Shown piece after piece: positions 21,201-32,800 of a stretch of DNA of 64,000 bases. A program made the position numbers and the translations under genes. Position 1 is the first letter of the stretch, and each line of letters starts with the position of its first letter. Origin of the DNA: Primula veris (Eukaryota; Streptophyta; Magnoliopsida; Ericales; Primulaceae); assembly GCA_963682055.1 (NCBI GenBank), contig OY821740.1:48380795-48444794 (forward strand), read 5' to 3'. The notes beneath the pieces were generated by a model. It was not told the origin of the DNA and made no database searches. It was given only the letters and a program-made list of their open reading frames with translations.

Positions 21201-24200
21201 CTTCAATTGACAAATGATAAGAGATGATTTGTCTGTTATATTTGTGCGTTTCCTGGCATTACCAAAGCTTTACAGATGCGAGTTTCCAGTACTAGTTTCA
21301 GGAACGAACAGTTCTCGCTGAAACTTGTGTCATAAACTAGAAATTGTTAATTTTTGACCTTGTCTCCTTGCAGTTCCACATTTTGAGAAAATGTTATACG
21401 ACCAGGGGCAGATAGCGAGTGTATACTTAGACGCGTTTTCGGTTACAAAAGATGTGTATTATACATGCATAGCTCGAGATATACTTGATTATTTGAGAAA
21501 AGATATGATAGGATCAAATGGAGAAATCTTTTCAGCTGAAGATGCCGATAGTGCCGAGATTGAAGGTGCTAAACGCAAAAAAGAAGGTGTTTTTTACGTA
21601 TGGACGAGCCAAGAGGTGACATCCTCTCCCAAAATATAGTGGCCTTGTTTGGTTGCAGCTTTTTGCTTTTAATCTGGATTTTTTGTTGTTGGTTAGCTTT
21701 AACACTGAGCTGTTCTGTTCTTTTTGCAATGAAAAAGCTAGGATCTTTAAGAGAATACATCTTTTTTTCTCAACCTTATAAAATTCTCCTTATTTGATGT
21801 AATGATCGCATTTTGTTGATAGGATTAAAAACCTCCAGCTTTTTTGATTTGTTGGTTTGAACAGGCTAGAATTTCTATGCTGGATGAACCCAGCTTTTCT
21901 TTCAACCTAAAAAACCTGCTCATAAGCTAAGGTTTGGTTTTGCTATAAGCTAGAACATTTGGTTTATCATCTTAAGCACTGAGCCCTTCTGGCTTTTCGC
22001 TTGGAAAAGCTAGAAGCTAAATTTCCGAGTCTTAAGAAAGCCAGCTTAACTGCTTTGATTATTATAACTTCATTTCGTTGGTCAGCTTGGACACTGAGCT
22101 TTTTCTGGTTTCCAAAAAATTAGAATCTTTATTCTTTAAGTTTAATGAGCCTAGCTTTTCTTTTGAGCTTATAAGCTTAGCTAACTTTTTGCTTGTAAGC
22201 TGGACTGCATTTGGTTAATCAGCTTAACAGTGTTTCTCTGGAGGTTTTTTTTTGCCTGAAAAGGCTAGAAGCTGTAAGATGGATGAACTTAGCATTCTTG
22301 CTCAACCTAAAAACTCCAGCTTATTGCTTAAAAAATGGATTCAAATGAGTCCGTATAGCGAGAGAGGTTTCTTACATTTTTTCATGCTTGTTTTAGGTGG
22401 AAGATAATGTGGGAGAAAATGCAACCCTTTTTAAGGAACATTACTATGTTAAGCCTTCTGGAAATTGTGATTTATCTCGGTCAAGTGATCCTCATAATGA
22501 GTTCAAGGGTAAAAATGTACTTATAGAGAGAAATAGTACAACTGCAATGGCATCGAAATTTGACATGTCTGTTGAGAACTATATTGAGATTTTGGGAACT
22601 TGTAGACGTAAGCTTTTTGATGTGAGATCGAAACGACCAAGGCCGCATTTGGATGATAAGGTATTACTTGATTGTTTCACTTAGGGAGGGTATAAAAAAT
22701 TTGTTACTTCGAAGCAGTTATGAAATAGGGTGTACTTTGTTGTTTTGATTTGCAGGTAATTGTATCATGGAATGGACTTGCTATTTCAGCTTTTGCAAGA
22801 GCTTCAAAAATTCTTAAGAATGAACCCGAGGGGACAAAATATAATTTCCCTGTTGTTGGATCTAATGTAAGTTCTTGAAACAATTTTTCATAACTAATTG
22901 CTTAAGGATGAGTGTGATATTGTTCTTACATAACCTTTTCCATATTAGTGAATGGTGGTTGTAACTTGAGAGCTGATTTTGGACTGTTTGTGAAAGACTT
23001 AGCTAAGCAATGCTCATTTTAGAATCTAAAATTAGCTTGTTCATTGTTTTGGAATAAAATATAATGTGAAACAAATAAAGCTTTTGAATATACGATGAAC
23101 ATCATTTATTTTTTTATATTCCATATAAAAAGAGAAAAAGACAACAGAAGCACCTGTTGAGAAGCCGTATAACACTCGGTTCTAGTACGGGTTTTAGAAT
23201 TGTACAATATTCTTACGTGTTTTTTCTTCAATTTTAATTCCCAAGTAACATATAAAGATTATTCCCCTGAGGTGTACAAAGGCGAAAAAACGCTGGGTTG
23301 GGATATTATTTGTCAATTTCTGTAGATTTATGTACAAATTTGCAATCTGACAATATTGTAGTCTACGAAATTTTCTCTAACCCATAATTTACCTCTGTGC
23401 TAAATTGGCAGCCAAAAGAGTACCTAGAAGTTGCGGAAAAAGCAGCTTTATTCATCAGGAAACAGCTTTACGACCAGCAAAAACGAAGACTCCAACATAG
23501 CTTTAGAAACGGCCCTGCTAAAGCACCTGGCTTTCTTGACGACTACGCCTTTTTAATCACGGGTTTATTAGATATATATGAAAATGGTGGTTCAGTATTT
23601 TGGCTTGGATGGGCTATTGAGTTGCAAGACATACAGGCAAGAACAGTTATCAGCTATTCTGTTTTAACTATCACTTACTTATCCATGATTTGTGAACCAA
23701 TCAAGCACTAATCCATGGCCCGCAACCAAATAAGTATATATGTTTGAATATTTTTTTTACAACCAAAAGAAAGCAGTTTTGTGAATTTTAGCTAAATAAA
23801 CACCTCTCTATAGTTGTCAACCAAATAAGCACTTTGCTTATGATTCGAACGGAAAGGTATTTAGCCATAATGGTCGATGACTTTCAGACGAAAGAGCACA
23901 TATCTCCATATTTCAACCAAGTGAGTACTTGTCCATGATTTCAACCAAATAAGTACTCATGTAAATTAAATATAAACACTTTTCCATGTTTTTCACCCAT
24001 TATCCATGTTTTCAACCAAACAATAGGGGTATAATCGTCTTCTTTCTAGTTTCTTGCAGGTTAACTATGTCCGATATTCATTACTCTCTCTCTTTTGTAG
24101 GATGAGTTGTTTCTTGATAGAGAGGGAGGTGGGTATTTCAATACTCCTGGGCAAGATCCTTCGATTTTGCTTAGAGTTAAAGAAGATTATGATGGTGCAG

Positions 24201-26755
24201 AACCTTCCGGAAACTCGGTCTCCGTGATCAATCTTGTTAGGCTTGCCTCTTTGGTTTCTGGTGACCGGTCGGCTCATTATCGGCAAACTGCTGAGCATGT
24301 TCTGGTTTGTTCCCTCCCTCTCCCTCTCTCTCTATTGTGCGTTTATATATATATATGTGTGTATATATATATATATTCCTCTCTTTTTGACTCGATCACA
24401 CACGGTGTGGAGGAACAATGATTCGATTGGTGGAGGGTCTGGAAATCATGAAGACGTATTTTATTGTTATTGGGGAAACTGGAAAGAATGCTATAATTGG
24501 ATGATTTGACTAAATTAGCTAACGAAAACATAGATATATGTTTAGGGTCAGTTGAAAGCAGGTAATGCTTTAGGCTTTAATTCTAAATTCAGTGTGCACT
24601 AAACTTATTTTTTAAAAGGTGCATCAACACAGCATAACCAGACGGTATCACCATAAAAAAACTGTATACTCCAAGCCGCAAAATAGAGCTACCGTACAGT
24701 GCAAGTGTATAACCACTTTTTTTCCACCAGAAGGGAACAACTTCACTACTTGCATGCAAATAAGTTTAGGCGTATGACTAGATTACAGATAATGACATAA
24801 GCACTTAACCGGATCCAATTTTCTCTTATTTATTGTTTGGGCTAAAAACTTCCCTCGTCTGAACAGTTTCTTTAGTTGGATTCTCAGTTCAAGCAACACG
24901 CAGTTTAAAATAATAAAACCATGACACAGTTTTGTAACTCTGGAGGTGAGCTATGAGAATAACATGATAAACGATTGCTGGCATGAGTAGGTCCATGAAG
25001 TGGGTGATTAGGTCATAAGATTGTCTAGAAAACGCTAACTCATTGCGTGACATCAATAATTACATATTTATATATCGTTAAGATCATAATTATCCACAAT
25101 TGCCCCTTCTTCATTTGAATCAATCGGTTTTTTACTTGTTTTCTATGTTGGTCTCTTGTTTTAGGTGACTAAATTTCTCGATTTTGCAACCTGTAACACT
25201 GTCAAATTTGTTAGGAACAAACAGTTAAGACTCTCGTCCATATTTTCTGTTTTCCAATAAATTGACCATTGACAGAATCTCTGTAGTTCGGTGCTGCTGC
25301 TCTTAAGCAAAATAAGCTGGACTTTTTGAGTATTCCAACTTTTAGCTACTAGCTTGTTCAGTCGAAATCCAGAAAATCTCGATTTAAAGATGGCCAACTA
25401 TATACAGCCTAGCTTTTAAGCAAAAAAAAAGGCGAGCTTAATGCGGCAAACAAACAAGGCCTTAAATACTTGTTCTTTCTTGAGTGGGTTTCTTGTTTTA
25501 ACTGTTATTTTGCTTTCAATTTTCTGATTTTCTGATATTGTCGGAGTCGGTTTGGAAGGACGACTTAGATGTATCATCTTATGCTCTTTTAAATTTGCTT
25601 CTCGAATAGGCGGTTTTTGAGAAGAGGTTAACCGACATGGCAATGGCTGTGCCATTAATGTGTTGTGCCGCTGATATGCTAAACGAACGTTCCCGTAAGC
25701 AAATTGTTTTAGTCGGACAAAAATCGTCTGAAGAGTTCGATGAAATGCTTGGGGCTTCGCATGCGTTATATGATCCTAACAAATCGGTAAGTGCTTTTGT
25801 GACCCCTTGAATTTTCAGAGACTTGTATAGTTATACTTATATACACCAAGTCACGAACCTATCTGTCCCTAGCAATATTTGCACGCATCGTCCACTATCC
25901 TACCGTTACTCCTTATTTGGTCATTGATCTATGTGTTTTAGAAGAATCTAGTCACTTGTGTCTTGATTTTTTACGGAAATGAGATGGAAAATAGAATGTT
26001 TACTGAAATTCCGTTGCTCATTTGTTTGCAAACTTTAAAATAAAGAAAATAGAATTGATGTTTAAAGAAAAAAAATGTTGATATATAAAATGACAAAAGT
26101 AGCCATTGGACGTGCACATGGCTGGCGATCTATTAACTGAAGTGCCTTAAATGGAACCATTACGTTGATCAGTAACCAAATTACATATGGTGGTAGGACA
26201 TTGTATAGATTTGATAAAAGTTGATTGTGCTGTGTTATGAACTTATGTGTGTATGACTACGAATCTACAATTAACCGTTTCTTGGAATGTGAGTTTTTAG
26301 TTTTACGTTAACTACAAGATAAAATCAAAAAGCCCGTGATTAAGAGGGAAAGCTTAGTATCCAAAGGATTCCATCAAGTAATGTTGGTAAAGATAGTTTA
26401 TATTAGAAGTTGATAGGTTTAAGTGTAAAATAAGAGATCAAATCTTTCTCAGCCAAGTCAATCTAGGTTTACCTTTAACTACAAGATATAAGAGCTTGCT
26501 ATTCAGACAATAAAGTAAAAATGTTTGTATTGTTATGGGTACTTTTGACAGGTGATACATGTAGACCTTAATGACGACGAAGAAATCGAGTTTTGGCAAC
26601 AAAATAACGCTAATATTGCGGAAATGGCTAAAAATAGCTTTTCAGCAGACAAAATGGTGGCTCATGTATGTCAGAATTTCACCTGCAGCCCTGCTGTTTC
26701 CGATCCAAAATCTCTCGAGACGCTACTTTCAAGAAAACCTTCCTCTTCCTCGTAA
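16017..26755 (+). CDS. SPATA20/DUF255 thioredoxin-like protein, 15 exons
   Basis: The 15 coding exons join in frame to 799 aa: 16017-16235, 17790-17862, 17968-17989, 18062-18140, 18725-18757, 18898-19046, 19873-20029, 20522-20762, 21374-21615, 22397-22660, 22756-22866, 23412-23636, 24101-24304, 25610-25786, 26552-26755. Residues 1-39 are rich in S, R and hydroxyl residues and look like an organelle transit peptide; a second in-frame ATG at 16134 could give a cytosolic form. Residues ~55-200 form the thioredoxin-like domain: [23 protein letters not shown], the CHWC motif at 103-106 on a 22-nt exon, [17 protein letters not shown] and GGTYFPP. The rest is the (alpha/alpha)6 glycan-epimerase-like part ([45 protein letters not shown]). 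The biochemical role of plant members is not established. The intron after exon 12 uses a GC donor. All key residues seem intact. Confidence 0.93.
16426..16660. mobile_element. Stowaway-like MITE (copy 2), in intron 1
   Basis: It begins CTCCCTCCG and ends CGAAGGAAG, between TA dinucleotides. It is orthologous in position to 504-739 in the duplicated intron segment. A more degraded relative follows at about 16855-17050. Confidence 0.82.
18186..18223. repeat. (AT)n microsatellite in SPATA20-like intron 4
   Basis: A run of about 18 TA units. A similar short tract occurs in intron 13 near 24343-24376. Confidence 0.9.
21640..22340. repeat. AGCTT-rich dispersed repeat in intron 9
   Basis: It starts ggccttgtttggttgcagct and contains many AGCTT/AAGCT words (cagctt, aagctagg, ttataagctta). 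Related stretches in both orientations lie in other introns: 25200-25464, 31130-31265, 35895-36080, 39085-39290, 39645-40035, 40495-40650 and 44075-44275. The opposite end reads like aaacaaggcc, as at 25450-25464. It appears to be a noncoding repeat family; class not determined. Confidence 0.55.
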
Positions 26756-27060
26756 ACATTTTGATGTTTGAAGGGAGTTTTAGCCATATGAAGGGTTGTA
26801 TCATGCATGTAATACGTAGTTATTTGTATAGGCTGGCTTGTTTTTTCTTTCTAATAGTAGTCAAAAAGGGATTTGTTTGTTGCAAAGAATTTCCTTTTAA
26901 TCCAGTGGAACTCATAAACCTTGTATATGGACCGTGTTTGTAATAATTTCAAATAAACTTGAAGACTAATACATTGTCTCAGCATATTCGTAAATCTACG
27001 TCATTACATTTGTTTTCTATATTAAGGTCATTTTTGTGCAAGTATTTCAGTTGTCACCGA
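26756..27060. other. 3' flank of the SPATA20-like gene
   Basis: This is presumed 3'UTR and downstream sequence. The gene's stop is at 26753-26755, and an aataaac motif near 26952 is a possible poly(A) signal. The last eight bases (GTCACCGA, 27053-27060) form the target duplication of the next element. Confidence 0.45.
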
Positions 27061-27675
27061 CAGGGGTGGGCAAAAAATCCATAAATCCGTCCCGTAATCT
27101 AACCCGCATAGATTGGGACGGGTTGGGATGGGTTGAATGTCCAAAAAAAAGTAATCCGCTCCGTCCCAATCAGCTATATATTTTGCGGGTTGGGTTAGGG
27201 TTGAGGTTCACAAACCGCGAGTTAATCCGTCCCAATCCGTTTCAACCCGCAATATATATATATATATATATATATACACATTGTGTGTATTTTAAGATAT
27301 CAACCTTTAATTATTGTTATATTTTAGTTTTATTACTTGTTCGTGAATGTTCTAAACGTACTTTGATTGGGTTTAATTTATATTTCCGTTTGAAATATTC
27401 AATTTATTTTAAAATTTGGGTTGATTATGCAAATTATGAAAAATAAATGACCAAAATAAAAATTTAAAAATCAATCTAAACTCAACATGTCCTAATCCGT
27501 AATTTATTTTGCGGGTTGGACTGGGTTGGGTTGAGGTTTTAATTGTAACGGGTTGGATTAGGTTGGGTTGAGATTTAAATTTCATCAATCCGTCTCAATG
27601 CGTCCCGCCATTTATTTTAGAGATTGAGTTAGAATTAAAACAAATCCGACTCAATTCGCCCCGTACTCATTCCTA
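27061..27675. mobile_element. hAT-type MITE, family A copy 1
   Basis: A perfect 8-bp target duplication GTCACCGA flanks the unit (27053-27060 and 27676-27683). It starts CAGGGGTGGG and ends CATTCCTA, imperfect inverted termini of hAT type. The interior repeats short words such as gggttgg, aatccgtcc and caacccgc and holds a (TA)n tract at about 27248-27274. It has no transposase. A relative is at 56317-56940. Confidence 0.88.
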
Positions 27676-27759
27676 GTCACCGACACGAATGTACAATGAT
27701 TGATATTGAACTATGCTTGGCATAAATTGAAATTTGGCCTGTAGGAGAAGAGACTCTAA

Positions 27760-28340
27760 AATGCTCAAAAGAAAGCATTAAAGTTAACTTCATAAGCTTT
27801 ATACAGTTATAAAAATTCTTGGTCCTCACTCAGAAATTATAAAATAAAAACAAACTCTATTCGTCATATTAAGTGTTTTTTTATAGGCCAAGTCTTGAGA
27901 AATTTGTCTCATTATAATAATAAATAGTACTATTAAATTACTGAAATATATCTCGATGTATTAAGTTTAAAATAATATAAAATATTTATCCAAGGGTTTG
28001 TTGATGATTTGTATTTTTGGATTATGACTATTTACTTACGTAGTAGCTCGTCCGAATGGACAGTTTTCATTGAAATCAGAATATTTCCATCATTTTAACT
28101 AAATTCTCATAGATTCATCTTAGTTTACGTAGACTCCGATACATGTATCTTATAGCATGCATAAATAATTAATTCTTTTCAATCTCTATTAAGATATAAC
28201 CTACTTATACTAATACTTATTAGGTTTCAAGAGTATGACCGAGATCGTAATTATGCTTACAACCTGCAACTTACGAGGAGGATATCCATTACTAAAGATT
28301 TTTTAAAAGATTATAGAAGCTATGTATGGAAATCTCTTTG
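27760..28340. repeat. Duplicated flank, copy 2
   Basis: Direct-orientation counterpart of 14170-14680, with several indels. No coding sequence is seen. Confidence 0.65.
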
Positions 28341-28409
28341 ATATTAGTACTACTTTGTTTTCCCAACATTTTTTTTTTTTTGGTATTAATACACTGCACA
28401 TTCAATGCG

Positions 28410-28583
28410 AAGACATTACAAAATAACGTTTGATTTAGTGAGAGTGAAAAATTGTCGTAAGCATGTCGTTAATTTAAAATGCTGAATCTGTCGTTAATTG
28501 ACTAAACTGTCACAAAGTCGTCACAAAAACCGTCGTTAATAAGCTCGTAACAAAAAATACCGTCACTAATCCCGTCGCTAGTG
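28410..28583. mobile_element. CACTA-like right terminus
   Basis: It ends cgtcgctagtg and carries the same subterminal repeats as 13811-14012. Only the terminal part is present. Confidence 0.6.
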
Positions 28584-29313
28584 AGAATAGAAAAACCTAA
28601 ATAAATTATAGTAATATAATGGAACGGGATGAACAAATAATATTTTCAATTTATATTCCCATGGAAAGTGGAATATACCCTTTTGCCACACAAAGAAAAA
28701 CAATCAAATCGTAAAGATTAATACCGGTCAAGTCCACAAAAGCACGCCTGAATTCATATATTTAATATCATAAAATATCCTTTATTACAACACACCTAAA
28801 TGTATGTTTCCATATCCAATCTTTTAGAAAAATTGTAAAACAAAAACAAAATATCTCCATATTTGTAATACTTACTAAAACAAACACAAATATCTTTTTT
28901 TTTTTACTACAACACACCTAAATAAATGCATGTTTACCAAATCATATCCAATATGCAAAAATCGTTAAACAAACATAAAAAAAAAAAAAAAAAAAACTCC
29001 AATATCATGGTTGTATTATAATAACTTAACCCAAATCTAATGACACTGCCTAATTTAATAATATTTTTTCAAAAATACCCTTATATTTTTTTACTAATTA
29101 CCATATTAACTACTTTCATAAAAAATAAAAACCAATTCCACCATTTCCCTCTTTTTAACCGTACAAAATTTCTTATATATTATATTTTTTTCTCTAAATA
29201 TTTGTATCACCATCACAATTTATATAATATTTTTTTTATTATATACTATATTTTTTTTACTCTATATTTATATTATTATCACAATTTATAGCGTATCGTA
29301 ACGTCCGGATATA
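28584..29313. other. AT-rich intergenic with local direct repeats
   Basis: No gene is seen. The phrase acaacacacctaaat recurs about 115 bp apart (near 28790 and 28910) with similar following sequence. Another short duplication, atcacaatttata, lies near 29210 and 29280. A long A run lies near 28978-28996. Confidence 0.5.
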
Positions 29314-29503
29314 CACTACAAAAAAATACTCAAATAGCGACGGGATTAGTTACGGTATTTTTTGTTACGAGCTTATTAGCGACGGTTTTTGTGACGGCTT
29401 TGTGACAGTTTAGTCGATTTGCGATAGATTTGTGACAGTTTTTTAAATTAACGACAGACCTGTGACAGTTTTTGACTCTCACTAAATCAAACATTATTTT
29501 GTA
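29314..29503. mobile_element. CACTA-like left terminus
   Basis: It begins CACTACAAAAAA and carries tagcgacggg, acgagcttattagcgacgg and gtgacagttt. It is the reverse complement of the ends at 14012 and 28583. No matching opposite end with transposase is visible in the window. Confidence 0.65.
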
Positions 29504-29828
29504 CTTTATAGTTTAATTTAGTTTGTAAACATTATTTTGTACATATAGTTTAATTTAGTTTGTAATACTCCTGCAAAAAAATAAAAACAAAATAAAAAAA
29601 GGCGGCTGTTAATATAATACATTAACACACAAATACCGGATTATATCTCTCTCTATATTGAGCTTCATAGCTCGAAAAAACTCGATCTAAAAAACCCCAA
29701 ATTTAAATAATAATTACTAAAACTAAATTCCAAATTTACTTTTCCCAATCCAAATTACAGCTACAACTAAATTTCTCATATGTTTAGAGGCTCTGAAAAG
29801 TCAAATTAACCCGCTCTCTATATTTGTG

Positions 29829-29844
29829 TATATATATATATAAA
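29829..29844 (+). promoter_or_regulatory. Candidate TATA region of the CW-like gene
   Basis: gtatatatatatataaat lies ~35-45 nt upstream of the ATG at 29876. The leader would be very short, so the true start may lie further upstream. Confidence 0.25.
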
Positions 29845-29875
29845 TTGTTTTTTTTTTATTATTATTATTATTATT

Positions 29876-32800
29876 ATGAGAAATGTGAGGGGAAGAAATG
29901 ATGATGATGAATTAGGGTTAGGGTTTGATTCTGATGTGGAAATGGAGGTTGAAGATGCTAATTATAATTATTATAATCATTTTAATCCCACCGTTGACCC
30001 TGATATTTCTCTCTCTTACCTCGTAAGTTTTTTTTATTTAATTTATTTGTTGTTTTTTTTTAACTCAACTAATTTAGGTAATTATATGATCTTAGTGTTT
30101 GTTTGTTTGTTTATAAGAGTTACCTTATATATATATACAGTATGTGAGATATATATACATACTAAAGTAATTAAGGTAACTATACGGTTTTTCCGAGACT
30201 TTGTTAATTATATAATCTTATGTATGTATATATCATAATTCATACAGTATGTGATCTAAAATGAGGTTATGAATGGATATCAGGTTATAGGATAAACGAA
30301 TCCATTTGTGAGTACCACATTGCTTATGTGTTGAAATAGTCGGCACAGTGGTTTTATAAAAATGTTACGCCGTTTTTAAAAAAAATAACTCCTATAGGAA
30401 TCTATATGTAAGATACATCATCACAGTTTTTTCCTTTTTTTTTTATCTGTCGTCAATATTCTTAAAGTAGCTTGGTTAACTAATTGATGACGATTGTTCT
30501 TGTAGATGTGATTATTATTTTGCAGATTTTGTTTTAAGCTGTAAGATTATGTTCAATTCAATTTGCCGCGTTTTTTTAAATGTGTAAAGTTTCTATGAAG
30601 AGTATACTTAGTGAACTGATATAGATTCTCCTCTTAGTTCAAACTTTATTCATTAGTAGTAATTACTAATTAGTATAGTTTCTTTTGATAACAAATTGGC
30701 TTAATTGATTTTTAAGTGTTTTAGATTGTAATTGGTACGTGTAAGCTTCTATTAGGATCTTTCTTAACTCATTTAGAGTGTTCTCTGAGATTAAACCTGC
30801 ATTTTTATTAGTTCTTAGGTATAGTTTACTACTTTACTTATATGGTGGGAGTTTGTTTACTGTAATTGTAGACAGTTGGAACTTTTTATTTATTATTTCG
30901 GAACTTAATTTATTACGTGTGATTTTGAGTGCTTGTGATATGAAAATTATCACAAACAACATGGTTTAGTTTGGTGTTGGTTATAGTAACTGTTTGGCAA
31001 AATCACTGTTCTTTTGGCTGCTTTTAGAAATTAAAACATAGTATGGAGGTTTTCAATCCGCTACAACATGGGTAAATTTAATTTTGTGCCTAGCTTACCT
31101 TCTAAATACGAGTCGATGCTTAATTATCAGTCTGCTCAAGCAAGTAAGCCGGGTTTTTGGCGGTTGAATTAAAAACTAGGGTCATTCAGCTAAAAGCTTC
31201 TTGAACTTTTTAATTCCTAACTGACAGCAAAGAGTAAAAAGCTGAGCTTAGAAGCTTCAGTTAACAGGGTCTATGGATCAGTTAGTGAAATACTAGCTAA
31301 GGAGAACCAATTTTTAGAGCTTAAAATGGCGCCTTTCAACAAACTGGGTCGATGAATCAGTTAGTGAAATACTAGCCAAGGAGATCCAATTTTTAGAGCT
31401 TAAATTGGCGCCTTTCAACGAACAGGGTCGATGAATCAGTTATTGAGATACTAGCTAACGAGATCCAATTGTTAGAACGTAAAATGGCGACTTTTTCGAG
31501 TATCTTGCCCAATAGCTGTATATGATATTTACTAAAATTCATTTTCTTGCTCTTTTGTTTGAAGGATGAGAAACTTCAAGATGTTTTGGGGCATTTTCAA
31601 AAAGATTTTGAAGGCGTTGTTACTGCCGAAAATTTGGGTGAGTGCAAAATACTATCAGAATAATAAATTTACTGGACTTAAATAGGTAGGAATAAACTGA
31701 AAATAATACATTCTTGCAGGGGCCAAATTTGGCGATTATGGTTCTTTCTTACCGACATATCAGCGAGCTCCTGCTTGGTCACATCTTAGAAGCCCAGCAA
31801 AATCTGTTAACTGCAACCTAAGCAATTCAAATCCAAAGGTAAACATACTTGTAGAATCTATATACTTTTGGGGATGATTACAGTTTTTGCATTTATGTAT
31901 CATTAGATTTTAAAAAAGTTTACACCAACCTACAAAAGGTAGAATAGTACACTAACTTAACATCTCTTGACGATTTACATCATTTAGTGCACCAAGTAGG
32001 AAATAAAATCATAGGTTGGGGTATTTATATTTTGGTACATTATTGTATCTCCTCTCTTTTTTTCTATTGACTGTTTTATGTACTGGTAACAAAATTGAAA
32101 AAAAGGTATTAAATGCTGATTATTGTACGTTGGTGCACAAAATCGAGATCTTTTAATACGGTAGTGCACAACTGTAATATCCCTTTTTGTAAGAGTCTTT
32201 CATGCCACAAATTTTGGTTGGTTACTAACTTCTTAGTATTGGCCATTCATGCCCTCAGCCTTTCAATTTTATCTCTTTTTTTGACCATAATTTTAAGGGA
32301 AGTTTGGGCTCATTTCAGGTCTTAGACCTGACTAAATTAAAAAGCTAATGAGGTGGGTTAAATGTCAATTTAAATGTGACTCTATATTTGTTTTCTGTAA
32401 CTTTAGTCTAACGAGAAATACTTCACTTAAGCCCTCTTGATTTGCACTTTTCTTATAGGATGGTCAACATGTGTTAAGGAGGCATGCAGAAGCTTCTCTG
32501 AGAAATGTAGCAAAAAAAACAGAAGAAACTAGCGTACAAATGGGATTTGATAATTTATCGGCTCAAAAAATGGATAAAATCTATAGTGAACTCGACCTTG
32601 AATTATCTCATTCTTCATCATTGGGGGAAAGTCCAAATGAATCACCTTCTAGAATTCTTCAGGCAAGTACCTTTTTAATATTTGCTCATAGTTTATTAAG
32701 TAGAATTTCGAATTTTTGAGTCCCAATGCAATTAGTAACTGTACTACTCATTGTATCCGAACAGATAATGACATCATTTCCGTTGCATCAAAACCTGTTA

